Assembly: GCF_018780185.1 (NCBI RefSeq)
Contig: NZ_JADMJX010000322.1
Location: forward strand, 1-59,872
Direction: 5' to 3'
From: Rhizobacter sp.
Lineage (GTDB): Bacteria > Pseudomonadota > Gammaproteobacteria > Burkholderiales > Burkholderiaceae_C
Length of the DNA stretch: 59,872 nucleotides
In this document: one piece after another, positions 33,856 to 43,771 of the stretch
How positions within the stretch are numbered: the stretch's first letter is position 1
Layout of the letters: each line of letters opens with the position of its first letter
Notes under the pieces: model-generated
The model's database searches: none
What the model saw: only the letters and a program-made list of their open reading frames with translations
Told to the model about the DNA's origin: nothing
Program-made: the position numbers and the translations under genes

Positions 33856-35952
33856 TCAGGCGATCGAGAGCTGCGTGCTCTCCCTGAACAGCGAGGAGCG
33901 AAAGTTCATCGTGCGCGGCCCCACGTCGTGCATCGCCCACAGGGCCAGTGCCTTGGCCGACATGGGCTTGGCAAACAGGTAGCCCTGCAGCTGGTCGCAG
34001 CCGTACTCACGCAGGATGCGGTTCTGGCCTTCGGTTTCAACCCCCTCGGCCACCACCTTGAGGTCGAGCGCCTTGGCGAGGTTGATCACGGCCGAGGCCA
34101 CCTTGCGGGCGTCTTCGCTGGTCTCCAGGTCGAGCACGAAGCTGCGATCGATCTTCAGCTCGTGGGCCGGCAGCTTGCGCAGATAAGCCAGGCTCGAATG
34201 GCCGGTGCCGAAGTCGTCGATCGAGATGTGCAGACCCAGCAGGTCGAGCTGGCGCAGCACGCGGATGGTGACCTCGGTATCTTCCATCGCCGACGACTCG
34301 GTGATCTCGCAGGTGATCAGCTCGGGGTTGATCTGATGGCGGCGCAAAACTTCCTCAAAGCTCTCGGCCAGGTCGGGCTGGCGCAGCTGGTGCACCGAGA
34401 GGTTGATCGCCACGCGCATGCGCAAACCGGCATCGCGCCACACGCGGGTCTGGCGGCAGGCTTCGTCGATCACCCAGCTGCCCAGCTCGTTGATCAGGCC
34501 GTAACGCTCGGCCAGCGGGATGAACACGCCCGGGCTCACCATGCCTCGGCGCGGGTGGTTCCAGCGCATCAGGGCTTCGGCGCCGGTGATCTCGCCGCTG
34601 GGTGCGTGGATCTTGGGCTGGTAGTAGAGCTCAAGCTCACCCCGCGCGAGCGCATGGCGCAGGTCGCGCAGCAGGGCCACGTCATCGCGCACACCGCTGA
34701 GCATGCGGGGCTCGAAGAAGACGTGGCTTGCACCGCCCGCCGACTTGGCGGCACGCATCGCCGCCTCGGCGTGGCGGATCAGCGTCGACTGCGCGCCGTC
34801 TTCGGGGTACATGGCCACGCCGATCGAGCATGAGACGGTGGCCGCGCGGCCATCCAGCGCAATCGGCTGGCTCACCGAGGCCTGCAGCTTGGCTGCCAGC
34901 TCGGACGCCTGCTCCACGCCCACCTTGCCCTGGAGCAAGACCAGGAACTCGTCACTGGCCAGACGTCCGGCCATGTGCGGCCCCGACAGGGCCCGCAGAC
35001 GAGACGCCACCTTGCCGAGCACACGGTCGCCGCCCCGGTGGCCAAAGGCCTCGTTGACGGGGCGAAAGCCATCGAGGTTGATGAACAGCAAGGCCAGCGA
35101 CTGGTTGCTGGCATCGGCCCGCTGCACAGCCTGGCCGAGCGTGCCCTCGAACAGCTGGCGGTTGGGCAAGCCGGTGAGCGGGTCGTTGAGCAACTTGCTG
35201 CCCAGGGCGCGGCGCGCCTTGGCACCGGCGGCACGGGCCTTCAGGTGGCGGCGCAAGGCAAGCAACAAGCCTGACAACACCGCACCACCCAGCACGACCG
35301 CAAGAACGATCAGCACGCCACCCGACACCAGCCCGGGCCCGGCGGGCACACGCGCGGAGGGCGCCGCCAGGGCGATCAGGTGCTGGCTGCCCACGATGGC
35401 GAGGGCCCAAGCCAGGCTGGCCCCTGCGCGGTACCACGTGGCCGCGCTTTGGCTCTGCCCCTTGAGCCGATGGAACAAGCCGAAGGTCGACACGGCACCC
35501 GCCACGCCCAGGCCCCAGGCGGCGAGCAGCATGCCCAGGTGCAAGGGGGCAGCCGAGGCACCCGCCCCCAGCCACTGCAAGCCGACGAGCGCCGAGCCCA
35601 GCACCAGGGCAGCCGGCAACCAGCGGGCGGCTCTCGCCTTGGCAGCGTCGAGCCAGGCCAGGCTGGCCATCGCAGCGGACACGGCCAGGGCCCACACCGC
35701 CCACTCGAGCGCAGGCGCGTGGCCTTGCGAGAACCCGGCCGACTGCACCGGTTCCGAAAAAACATGAACCATCCAGACGCCGGTGCCCAGGCTCAGGCCC
35801 GCACCGAGCAGGCGTTGCGCCGAGCTGCGCAGGTTGTTGGCCCAGGCGCGCTCCATCCATGCCAGGCCCAGCTGGGCCGACAGGCCGGCCGCAGCCAGGC
35901 TCAGCGCCACCCACAGGCTGGCGGCAAAGATTCGGTCGAGTTGAGCGTCCAT
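33856..35952 (-). CDS. Membrane GGDEF-EAL protein, probable c-di-GMP phosphodiesterase
   Basis: This 698-residue protein starts with seven or so membrane helices (~1-245). GTGVWMVHVF and VGSQHLIALAA recall a degenerate MHYT sensor. In the GGDEF domain (~265-430) the signature is ASDEF instead of GGDEF, so cyclase activity is probably lost. The EAL domain (~445-690) keeps EALMRW, DDFGTGHSSLAYL and KIDRSF, so it should hydrolyse c-di-GMP, perhaps with GTP binding to the dead GGDEF as a switch. It lies downstream of no operon partner. The 178-bp gap to the kinase gene is otherwise empty apart from a hairpin. Confidence 0.88.
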   Translation of the reverse strand: MDAQLDRIFAASLWVALSLAAAGLSAQLGLAWMERAWANNLRSSAQRLLGAGLSLGTGVWMVHVFSEPVQSAGFSQGHAPALEWAVWALAVSAAMASLAWLDAAKARAARWLPAALVLGSALVGLQWLGAGASAAPLHLGMLLAAWGLGVAGAVSTFGLFHRLKGQSQSAATWYRAGASLAWALAIVGSQHLIALAAPSARVPAGPGLVSGGVLIVLAVVLGGAVLSGLLLALRRHLKARAAGAKARRALGSKLLNDPLTGLPNRQLFEGTLGQAVQRADASNQSLALLFINLDGFRPVNEAFGHRGGDRVLGKVASRLRALSGPHMAGRLASDEFLVLLQGKVGVEQASELAAKLQASVSQPIALDGRAATVSCSIGVAMYPEDGAQSTLIRHAEAAMRAAKSAGGASHVFFEPRMLSGVRDDVALLRDLRHALARGELELYYQPKIHAPSGEITGAEALMRWNHPRRGMVSPGVFIPLAERYGLINELGSWVIDEACRQTRVWRDAGLRMRVAINLSVHQLRQPDLAESFEEVLRRHQINPELITCEITESSAMEDTEVTIRVLRQLDLLGLHISIDDFGTGHSSLAYLRKLPAHELKIDRSFVLDLETSEDARKVASAVINLAKALDLKVVAEGVETEGQNRILREYGCDQLQGYLFAKPMSAKALALWAMHDVGPRTMNFRSSLFRESTQLSIA

Positions 35953-36105
35953 GGGAGGGTCAGGCGCCGTCGCAGAGCGATCTTGTTCTCATCCAGTGGA
36001 TGTCGACGCCTGGGGCTGGGACTTGAGTATGGCAAGCCCGGCAATCGCACAGGAGCGAATCTGGGCCCTGGCATGCGGCGGATTTCACACCGCCGTGCCA
36101 CCTGA

Positions 36106-36123
36106 GGTGCGCCAGGGCGCACC
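36106..36123 (-). terminator. Short hairpin after the T6SS operon
   Basis: GGTGCGCC (36106-36113) pairs with GGCGCACC (36116-36123), leaving a minimal loop. It lies 8 nt past the stop of the kinase gene, the last gene of the leftward T6SS operon. There is no T-run, so it is only a candidate 3'-end structure. Confidence 0.3.
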
Positions 36124-36130
36124 GCCGTGC

Positions 36131-38059
36131 TCAGCGCCCCTTGGCCGCCACTTCGTCGATGGTGAGCAGCGTGGCCCCGTAGGTCGAGTCACACGTCGCG
36201 CCCGCCGCACACACCGCGGTGCCGACGAAGGGGTTTTCATTGCCAGCGCGCGCAGCCCACAGTCTCTCGGCCTGCACGAGGTCGTATTCGGGGATTTCTT
36301 CCTTCGACGGCCGCAAGCCGGCCTGTGCAAAGTCGCGCGGCTGGCGCGACACCATGGTCACGATGTGGTTGGTGCCTGGTGGCCCGCCGGCGGTGATGTT
36401 CCAGCTCTTGCGCGGCAACAGCATCTCCTGGTTGGCCTCGATGCGGTTGTCCTTGTCGAGGGCGTTCGGGAACAGCAGGTACATGTGGCCCTTGTCGGTG
36501 CCGGCAAAGAACACATACACGTAGCCAGCCCCAGACGACTTGACGCGGAACTGCAGCTTGTCGCTGCCGATCGTCAGGGTCGACTTGTCAGCGAGTGCGT
36601 TCACGCCGAGCAGCGGGTCGGCACGGCGCACGATGTCTTGCATCGCGGTGACGATGCCAAAGGGCACGGCCGGTGGCGGCTTGGCGGCCTCGACCTGCTG
36701 CGACGGCGTTGTGGCCTGCGGCAACGCCTGCCCGGTGCTGGCGTTCTGGGTCACGGGGGGCGGGAGCACGTCGGCCTTGTTCTTGACACCGAACCACCAG
36801 CCGGCGCCGGCCAACACCAGCAAGGCCAGGCCACCGCCAGCCCACAGACCGGTGCGCGACGAGGGCGGCGGCGCAGGGTCAGGGTTGAGCAGCTTGATGG
36901 GTGGTGTGGGTTGCGCCGGTGGACGCGGTGCGGCCACCGGTGGCGATGACGATGACGATGGCGGTGACGGCGGTTTCGGCGCCACCATCACGGTGGCGGC
37001 GTCGTCGTCGCTGTTCGCAGGCATCAGCACGGTGGGCGCATCGGCTTGCTGCGGCCGCGCCAGCGTGGGCGTGCCGGCACCGAAGCTGAACAAGGCACGC
37101 AGTGCAGCCATGTCTTGCGGGCGGTTCTCGGGGCGCACCGACAAGCCCTTGTCGACCGCCGCCAGGAACTCGGCGCTGTAGTGCCCTGCCCCCACCTGCG
37201 CGGCCGGCACCATGTCGTCGCTCACCATGCGGCTCACCGACGGCAGCGGCGCGCGGCCGGTGATGGCGGCGTAGAGCACGGCCGACAAGGCATACACGTC
37301 GGTCCAGGCACCCTGCTTCATCGAGGTCGATTCGGCGTACTGCTCGATCGGGGCGTAGCCCGATTTCAGGATCACCGTCAGCGCCTGCGTGGCGTCGCTG
37401 ATCACTCGGCGGGCCGCGCCGAAGTCGAGCAGCACCGGGCGCATGACCTGCGGGCGGCCGAGCTGCGTGGCCTGCTGGTTCAGCAGCAGGATGTTGTCGG
37501 GCGCGATGTCGCGGTGGTAGCAGCGCTCGTGGTGCATCAGCTCCAGCGAGTCGATGATCGGGTGCAGCAGCGAGAGCAGCCACGCTTCATCAGGCCGCGC
37601 ACCATGCTCGGTGAGCCACTGCTTGAGCGTGGGACCCTGGTAGTAGGGCATCACCATGTAGGCGGTGCCGTGCTGTTCCCAGAAGCGGTACACCTTCACC
37701 AGGGAGGGGTGGTCGAAGGCAGCGAGCAGCTGGGCTTCATTGACGAAGCTGCGCAGGCCGAGCTCGAAGGTCTCGCGGTGGCGCGCCGAGCGCACCGACA
37801 CCTGGTTGTCGGCAGCGCGTGTGGCCAGCGATGCCGGCATGTACTCCTTGAGTGCGACCACGCGGCCGAGCTGGGTGTCGCGCGCCAGGTAGACGATGCC
37901 GAAGCCGCCCTCGCCGATCAGGCCTTCGATCACGTATTCCTGGAGGCGGTGCCCCAGCGGCAGCGTGTTGCCGCTGCCGTCGATCTCGATGCCCCCGCCA
38001 ACGGCGGTACGGGTGCCCATGTCGAGTGTCTCAGTCTTGGGCGGAACGGGGGAACTCAC
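36131..38059 (-). CDS. T6SS-associated Ser/Thr protein kinase with DUF4384 domain (PpkA-like)
   Basis: This 642-residue protein has a kinase domain at residues ~30-300: the glycine loop GEGGFGIVYLA, Lys in VALKEYMP, HRDIAPDNILL and DFGAAR are all intact. A Pro-rich linker leads to one membrane helix near residue 420. The C-terminal periplasmic DUF4384-type domain (SSGAGYVYVFFAG, YLLFPNA) is common in T6SS locus kinases. The start is GTG at 38059, with GGAGGG upstream and a 4-bp GTGA overlap with the tagF stop; the ATG at 38020 is less likely. By family it would phosphorylate a T6SS regulator; no fha or pppA gene is in the window. Confidence 0.88.
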   Translation of the reverse strand: MSSPVPPKTETLDMGTRTAVGGGIEIDGSGNTLPLGHRLQEYVIEGLIGEGGFGIVYLARDTQLGRVVALKEYMPASLATRAADNQVSVRSARHRETFELGLRSFVNEAQLLAAFDHPSLVKVYRFWEQHGTAYMVMPYYQGPTLKQWLTEHGARPDEAWLLSLLHPIIDSLELMHHERCYHRDIAPDNILLLNQQATQLGRPQVMRPVLLDFGAARRVISDATQALTVILKSGYAPIEQYAESTSMKQGAWTDVYALSAVLYAAITGRAPLPSVSRMVSDDMVPAAQVGAGHYSAEFLAAVDKGLSVRPENRPQDMAALRALFSFGAGTPTLARPQQADAPTVLMPANSDDDAATVMVAPKPPSPPSSSSSPPVAAPRPPAQPTPPIKLLNPDPAPPPSSRTGLWAGGGLALLVLAGAGWWFGVKNKADVLPPPVTQNASTGQALPQATTPSQQVEAAKPPPAVPFGIVTAMQDIVRRADPLLGVNALADKSTLTIGSDKLQFRVKSSGAGYVYVFFAGTDKGHMYLLFPNALDKDNRIEANQEMLLPRKSWNITAGGPPGTNHIVTMVSRQPRDFAQAGLRPSKEEIPEYDLVQAERLWAARAGNENPFVGTAVCAAGATCDSTYGATLLTIDEVAAKGR

Positions 38060-38772
38060 CAACGACCCTCCAGCAACTCTGAAAAATGTTGAGCGGGCGG
38101 CAGGCCTTGTGAAACGCTCAAGCTGTTGTCGGGCGACTCGGCATGGTCGGGCCACCAGAGGCTGTGGCCGGCAAAACGTTGCAGTGCATCGCCCACCAGC
38201 AGCCCCTGCGCCCACGTCAGCAAAGACGAAGCGCCGGGCAGAGTGTGCCTCACGCGGCCGGGCAGCAGGCTGGCGCTCGCCGGTGGCACGTAAGCGGTGT
38301 CGGCGGCCACGGGCGCGCGTGAGAGGGTCGACTCGAACTCTTCGAGGGTGGCGCCGGGGCGCAAGGTGGCGAGCGCTGCGGCGCCAACGTGGCCATACCA
38401 GGCCTGCAAGGCATTCAAACCCTCGGCCGTGCCAGGCAGTGCCGCCGCGGGGCGCGCGATCAAAAGCGGGAAGTAGCGGCCAACCTTGTCGACGCTGGGC
38501 ATCATCACGCCCAGCCACCATTGGGCATCGACAACGCCCGGTGCCCAGGCAAAACGCCAGATCGGGCCGGTGAGGTAGACATCGAGCCAACGCTCACCGA
38601 GCTGGGCACGGCTGTGCTCCACGCCGCTGGCGAGCCACACATCGCAGGCATCGACAAAGCCTTGCGGCAGGCGGCGACTGGCGAAGTCACCCAGCACGGG
38701 CATCTTGCCGTACCAGCCGGGCGCCTCGACGCCCGTGCCGGCGAGCAGGTCGAGCAGAGACTTCTCGTCCAT
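38056..38772 (-). CDS. tagF: T6SS-associated protein TagF
   Basis: This 238-residue protein has the TagF signature GWYGKMPVLGDFASRRLP (~20-37), followed by GPIWRFAWAPG and VGRYFPLLIARP. In characterised systems TagF is a post-translational repressor of T6SS firing, acting against the kinase pathway. Here it overlaps the kinase gene by 4 bp, so the two would be made together. The start at 38772 is preferred over extensions that run into the palindrome and tssM. Confidence 0.9.
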   Translation of the reverse strand: MDEKSLLDLLAGTGVEAPGWYGKMPVLGDFASRRLPQGFVDACDVWLASGVEHSRAQLGERWLDVYLTGPIWRFAWAPGVVDAQWWLGVMMPSVDKVGRYFPLLIARPAAALPGTAEGLNALQAWYGHVGAAALATLRPGATLEEFESTLSRAPVAADTAYVPPASASLLPGRVRHTLPGASSLLTWAQGLLVGDALQRFAGHSLWWPDHAESPDNSLSVSQGLPPAQHFSELLEGRW

Positions 38773-38783
38773 CAGCGTCGGAC

Positions 38784-38811
38784 CGTCATTCCCGCGCAGG
38801 CGGAAATGACG
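38784..38811. repeat. Palindromic repeat element between tssM and tagF
   Basis: CGTCATTCCCGCGCAGGCGGAAATGACG is a near-perfect palindrome centred on ATTCCC(N8)GGAAAT. It is further flanked by TCAGCGT (38772-38778) and ACGCTGA (38809-38815). The core resembles the dispersed ATTCCC-N8-GGGAAT repeats known from Neisseria (dRS3) and other betaproteobacteria. It is the only copy I see in the window. It could form an RNA hairpin that lowers or separates tagF expression from tssM. Confidence 0.55.
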
Positions 38812-38815
38812 CTGA

Positions 38816-41800
38816 TCAGAGTTTGCCCGGGCATGAGAACTGCACCAGTTCAGGCAGGCGGAAGGGGTTGCGCACGCTGCTGGTGGTGACCATGAAGGTC
38901 GCCTTGCGGCCGTCCACATTGAAGGTGGCGCGCCAGCGCTCAGGCGCACCGGTGGGCTCCAGTTGCTGACGGTCGAACAGCTTGAACAGCGCCCACGGCC
39001 CGTCGTTCACCAGACCCGACGCACCTGCCGCCGACACCGGGGTGACCTGCACCCGCACCTGCGAGCTGCCACGCGGGCCGGGCCACTGGATGCTGGTGGG
39101 GATCTGCGGGCCGTGCGCGTACTTCACGATCTGGCCGTCGACATCGAGGATGAACTGCGTGATGGTCGCGTCCATCTCGATCGGCTTGAAGTCGAGCCGC
39201 AGGCCGACCTGGTTGCCGCCGCCACGGAAGAAGGTGTCGCGGATGGTGGCCGCATGCTGGAACTGCAGCAGCGTCGAGCTGTCGGTGCCCATGCTCGCGC
39301 CGTCGACCTTCTTGAAGCTCCAGGGCCGCGTGTTGGTGTCGACGAAGTTGACGAGGTTCTTCTGGAAGAAGGTGTCGAACAGGCCGCCGGGCCCAAAGAC
39401 ACGTGCAAAGTCTTCTTGCGTCGCGTCGCGCGTGCTGCTGCGGGCAAACGGGTAGCGCCCTGCTATCGCCTGGCGGCAGAACTCGCCGATCTCGGAATTG
39501 ATCGCGTTGCCCAGGTTGCTGCGCGTGATCTCGAGCGCTGCCGAGGTGCCGCTCACCGACAAGGTGTTGAGCAGCGAGCGCACCGGCTCGGGCAAGCGCG
39601 CCGCTTCGGCCTTCACCTTGTTGGGCACTTCCGACGGCGGCGGCACGTTGCCACCCTTCACGGCCGTGTCGGCGGCGGTGAGCAGCGTGTAGACCTCGCT
39701 GATGAGGGCCACCGTGCCGTCGACCGGTGCCGGCAGCTTGCCGTCGGGCGACGACACCATCTGGCGCAGGCCGATGAAACGGTCGTCGACGATGCTCTCG
39801 ATCGCCTGGCCCGGCGCCACCGCCGAAGCCGTGCTCTTGTTGCCCAGCAGGCGCGAGAGCTCTTCGCGCGAGCGTTGCAGCGCATCGCGTGCCTTGGTCT
39901 CGACCTGACCGACCACGTCTTTGTTGGTGCGCAAAGTGGTCTCGCGCGACATGGCCTTGAGCAGCGGCACGAGCGGGTTGTCGGGTGCCGACAGCACGCG
40001 CGCCATCTGCACCGCCTGTGCGAGGTTGGCGGTCTTCACCATCTTGATGTCGGCGATGAAGTCTTCCCACACCTTGGCGTATTCGCTCAGGAACAGGCGG
40101 CGCACTTCGTCGTTGAGTTGCAGCTTGATGTCGAGGTCTTTCAAGGCGTTCTGGCGCGCGCTGTCGTTGACGCCCAGCACCCAGCTCTCTTCGTCGGCCA
40201 ATTGCCCGGCGACACGCTCGACTTCACGCTGGAAGCCCTTGTGATAACCCTCGTGGGTGAAGAGCCCCGGCACGCCCTTGGTGAGAGGCTCGCCACTGCC
40301 GCGCGTGAACACCAGCGCTGCGCCCGGGCCGGCCGCCTTGGCCACGGTGAACTCGGGGAACTCGGAGCCCACCCCCTGGCGCTTGAGCCGGCGGAAGATT
40401 CGCTCGGTGAGCGGCGTGGCCACCAGACGGGTGCGCGTCTGCGCGACGAGGGTCTTGTCTTCAGGCAGCGGCGACACCACCGCGCCTTCGGACAAGAGCG
40501 CATCGAGGTGCGACTCCAGCGCGGCACGCTGCTCGGTGGTGACCGAGCGCGGCAGCGAGCTGTCCCAATCGGCCGTCACGTAGAGCTTGAGTGCGGCCGG
40601 GTCAAAGCGCTCCGGGTCGTAGAGCATCACGTAGGCCTTCAGGGCCTCGTACTGCAGCTCGGGGTTGTCGTTGCCGTTCTTCAGCTGTTCTTCGATGCCG
40701 AGCGCGATGCGCGGCAGCACCGCGTCGATCAGCATGCGGCGGTAGGCCTGCTTCGAGGCCGCGTCGAGCTTCTTGCCTTGGTAGAGCCCGAAACCCAGCG
40801 ACAACGGCACCGACTCGCCGATGCCGGCCCGCGCCAGATCGCGCGTCGCTTCGAGTGCAGGCAGCAGCACCAGCACGTCAGGCGAGTTGCGATTGGGTGT
40901 GGCCTGCACCAGCTTCTTCACTTCTTCGGCGGCCGTGCCGACCTTCTCGACATAGCGCTGGTTGCCCACGTAGCTGACACCCCAGGCGGCCAGGGTGCTC
41001 AAGGCCAACACGCCGACGAGCACATAGGCACCGAGCGCGAACAGGCCACGGCGGCGCTCCCACTTGGCATCGGTGCCGGCCAGGCCACTCTCGGCGAACA
41101 CCACCTCCTTGAGCAGGCGCGAGAGAAAGTAGCTCTTGCCGCTGCTCTGGTTGGGTGGCATCACGGTGCGCTCCAGCCGGTAGGTGCGCGCAATGCGCCC
41201 CAGCATGCGGTCGATCGGCGTGCCCTCCTGGGTGCCGCTGACGAAGTACACGCCGCGCAACAGCGGGTGGGCTTCGAACTGTGAGGGCGAGAACACCTGC
41301 TCCAGGTGGTCTTTCAGCAAGCCACGCAGCGCCTCGAACTGCTGCGGGAAGGCATAGATGCGCGCACGGCGGCCCGGGTCGCGCTCCAGTTGCAGCTTGC
41401 CGATCAGGCCGTCGGTGAGGCGCTTTTCCAGTGCGTCGAATTCGGTCGTGAAGGCGCCGAGGTCGGTGTGCTGCTGCTTGTCGAGCTTGAAGGTAAACCC
41501 CCAGGGCGCAGCGCGCGTGTCCTTGTCGGCATCGCCGAGCGTCTCCATGAAGCCGGCCAGCAGGTCGCACTTGGTGACCAGCAGGTAGATCGGGAAGCGC
41601 ATGCCCAGGTGCTGGTGCAGCTCTTGCAGCCGCTGCCGCACGGTGGCGGCATGCAGGTTGCGCTCGGCGGCGGTCTGCGTGAGCAGGTCGGTGACCGACA
41701 CGGTGACCAGCACACCATTCAGCGGCTGGCGCGGGCGGCTGCGTTTTAGCAGGCCGAGAAAGCCTTCCCACGCCTTCGCGTCGGTGCTCTTGTGGCTGTC

Positions 41801-42412
41801 TTGGGTGGTGTAGCGGCCGGCGGTGTCGATGAGCACGGCCTGATCGGTGAACCACCAGTCGCAGTTGCGCGTGCCGCCCACACCTTTGACGGAGTGCTCA
41901 CCCGAGGCGCCAGCCAGCGGGAAGTTGAGACCCGAGTTGACCAGCGCGGTGGTCTTGCCTGAACCCGGCGCACCGATGATCACGTACCAGGGCAGCTCGT
42001 ACAGATACCGTTTGCCCACCCGCGACGACAACCCGCTCCACAGGCCCGAGATGCCGGCCTTGGGCTGCTCGAACTGGGCCGTCTTGAGGGTTTGCAGTGC
42101 TTTCGAGAAACGCTCGTTGAGCGTCTTGATCTCGCCATCGCTCGGGTCGGCCGTGGCGGCCGGGGCCAGCAGCTGGTCGACCACCTTGTCGTTCTTCTTG
42201 CGCGAAGCGAAGAGCTTCCACACATTGCGCAACACGATCAGCAGCACGATCAGGCCGATGAACACCAACCGAGCCGTCATGCCGTCGAGCGGGCGCCAGT
42301 TGCCGATGGCCACCAGCGGGCCGACGATCCAGATCACCAGTGACAGGGCCAGCAGGCCCAGCACCAGCAGCACCCAGGGGTTGAAGATGATGCCGAGGAT
42401 CTTCTTGATCAT
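38816..42412 (-). CDS. tssM: T6SS inner-membrane protein TssM (IcmF/VasK)
   Basis: This 1198-residue protein has two N-terminal membrane helices (~5-60), a cytoplasmic NTPase-like domain with Walker A GAPGSGKTT (~residue 152), and a third helix near residue 460. The long periplasmic part ends in the IcmF-C beta domain that contacts TssJ. With TssL and TssJ it forms the envelope-spanning complex. The start overlaps the tssL stop by ATGA. The length is normal for the family, with no break. Confidence 0.97.
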   Translation of the reverse strand: MIKKILGIIFNPWVLLVLGLLALSLVIWIVGPLVAIGNWRPLDGMTARLVFIGLIVLLIVLRNVWKLFASRKKNDKVVDQLLAPAATADPSDGEIKTLNERFSKALQTLKTAQFEQPKAGISGLWSGLSSRVGKRYLYELPWYVIIGAPGSGKTTALVNSGLNFPLAGASGEHSVKGVGGTRNCDWWFTDQAVLIDTAGRYTTQDSHKSTDAKAWEGFLGLLKRSRPRQPLNGVLVTVSVTDLLTQTAAERNLHAATVRQRLQELHQHLGMRFPIYLLVTKCDLLAGFMETLGDADKDTRAAPWGFTFKLDKQQHTDLGAFTTEFDALEKRLTDGLIGKLQLERDPGRRARIYAFPQQFEALRGLLKDHLEQVFSPSQFEAHPLLRGVYFVSGTQEGTPIDRMLGRIARTYRLERTVMPPNQSSGKSYFLSRLLKEVVFAESGLAGTDAKWERRRGLFALGAYVLVGVLALSTLAAWGVSYVGNQRYVEKVGTAAEEVKKLVQATPNRNSPDVLVLLPALEATRDLARAGIGESVPLSLGFGLYQGKKLDAASKQAYRRMLIDAVLPRIALGIEEQLKNGNDNPELQYEALKAYVMLYDPERFDPAALKLYVTADWDSSLPRSVTTEQRAALESHLDALLSEGAVVSPLPEDKTLVAQTRTRLVATPLTERIFRRLKRQGVGSEFPEFTVAKAAGPGAALVFTRGSGEPLTKGVPGLFTHEGYHKGFQREVERVAGQLADEESWVLGVNDSARQNALKDLDIKLQLNDEVRRLFLSEYAKVWEDFIADIKMVKTANLAQAVQMARVLSAPDNPLVPLLKAMSRETTLRTNKDVVGQVETKARDALQRSREELSRLLGNKSTASAVAPGQAIESIVDDRFIGLRQMVSSPDGKLPAPVDGTVALISEVYTLLTAADTAVKGGNVPPPSEVPNKVKAEAARLPEPVRSLLNTLSVSGTSAALEITRSNLGNAINSEIGEFCRQAIAGRYPFARSSTRDATQEDFARVFGPGGLFDTFFQKNLVNFVDTNTRPWSFKKVDGASMGTDSSTLLQFQHAATIRDTFFRGGGNQVGLRLDFKPIEMDATITQFILDVDGQIVKYAHGPQIPTSIQWPGPRGSSQVRVQVTPVSAAGASGLVNDGPWALFKLFDRQQLEPTGAPERWRATFNVDGRKATFMVTTSSVRNPFRLPELVQFSCPGKL

Positions 42413-43728
42413 GACCCGGCTCCGCGCGTGACGAACAAGGTGATCTCCACGCGCCGATTCAGCGCCCGGTTGGCAGGGGTGTCGTTGGTGGCCACGGGCT
42501 CGCCATCGGCGCGGCCTTCGGCGCGCACACGGTCTGCCGGCAGGCCATTGCTGACCAGGATCTCGCGCACGGTCTTGGCTCTCTCTTCAGACAAATGCCA
42601 GTTGGACGGGAAGCTCGCGGTGCGGATGCGCACGTTGTCGGTGTGGCCGGTGACGACGATGCCACCGGGCACCTGCTTCAAGGCTTCGGCAATGCGCTTC
42701 ATCAGCGCCTCGCGTTCGGCGGTAAGCGACGCGCTGGCCGGCGCAAACAGGCCATCGCCCCGGATGATGATCACGCTGCGGTCCACCTCGTCACGCACTG
42801 CGACCTGCTCGGCCTTGATGTCGGCCACCAGAAACTGCGCCAGCCGCGGTTTGGCCGCAGGCTGCTTGACGGGTGGTGATGGCGGCGCGAGGCGCAGCTC
42901 TTGAATGCGGCCGAACACCGGGTCGGAGTCACCGCTCAACTTGAAGGCCAGGAAGCTGTAGATCGCCACCAGCAACAGCGCCACGATGGCCGCCGTGACC
43001 CACAGCGGCAGCCAGGTCAGCATGGATCGCTTGGACGGCTTCTCGCCCGCCCAGTTTTGCGCCAGCGCCGGCGGGTAGGCACCACGCTCCTTTTGCAGGA
43101 TCTGCGCCAGCCGCTCGCGCACCGCTTCGAGCTGGGCCTTGCCGCCATCGACCACGCGGTAGCGGCCCTGGAAGTCGAGGCACAACACGGCGTAGATCAG
43201 CTCCAGCAGGTCGCGGTTGGCGGCAGGGTTCTCGGCCAGCTTGGCCATCAGCTGGAAGACCTTTTCGCCGCCGCCGGTTTCGTTGTGGAACATCGCCAGC
43301 AGGCTGTGCCGGCCCCACTGGCCCGAAGCACCCCAGGGCATGGTGGCGGCCACCTCGTCGAGCAAGGTGCACAGGATGTAGCGCGCGGCCAGCACGCGCT
43401 CGGGCGCCATGCCCTTGGCACGCGCGGCAGCTTCGAACTCGCGCACGCCTTGCGCAATGGATTCGCGCAGCGCGGCCGGGTCGGGCAAGTGCGTGGTGGC
43501 GCGAATCTGCGGCACCAGAGCGAGCAAGGGGTTGGCGAGCGCGACCAGCGGGTTGAGGCCACTCTCGCTCGGGCCGATGTCGGCCGCCACGTCAGCGCCT
43601 GCCGCCTGGCCCATGCGGGGCGCTGGCGAGGGCGCTGCCGCTGCAGCGCGGCCACCCGGCGTAGGCATGATGAAAGTGCGACCGGTGTCGATGTCGGCAA
43701 ACGGGTCGTCAGGGTTTGAGGTGCTCAT
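42409..43728 (-). CDS. tssL: T6SS protein TssL with C-terminal OmpA domain
   Basis: This 439-residue protein has a DotU-type cytoplasmic domain (~60-270) containing MPWGASGQWGRHSLLAMFHNE. One membrane helix follows (~285-305), then a periplasmic OmpA-like domain with GHTDNVRIR and NRALNRRVEI that should bind peptidoglycan. The OmpA fusion marks the 'extended' TssL type, which anchors itself without a separate TagL. A GTG codon directly before the ATG is an alternative start. Confidence 0.95.
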   Translation of the reverse strand: MSTSNPDDPFADIDTGRTFIMPTPGGRAAAAAPSPAPRMGQAAGADVAADIGPSESGLNPLVALANPLLALVPQIRATTHLPDPAALRESIAQGVREFEAAARAKGMAPERVLAARYILCTLLDEVAATMPWGASGQWGRHSLLAMFHNETGGGEKVFQLMAKLAENPAANRDLLELIYAVLCLDFQGRYRVVDGGKAQLEAVRERLAQILQKERGAYPPALAQNWAGEKPSKRSMLTWLPLWVTAAIVALLLVAIYSFLAFKLSGDSDPVFGRIQELRLAPPSPPVKQPAAKPRLAQFLVADIKAEQVAVRDEVDRSVIIIRGDGLFAPASASLTAEREALMKRIAEALKQVPGGIVVTGHTDNVRIRTASFPSNWHLSEERAKTVREILVSNGLPADRVRAEGRADGEPVATNDTPANRALNRRVEITLFVTRGAGS

Positions 43729-43771
43729 CACGTTCTCTCAGCTGGCTCCGTTCGCGCGAACGGAGCGGTGC

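Noticed and set aside
38963-41284. 773-codon plus-strand frame over tssM
   Set aside because: Antisense shadow of a well-supported T6SS gene.
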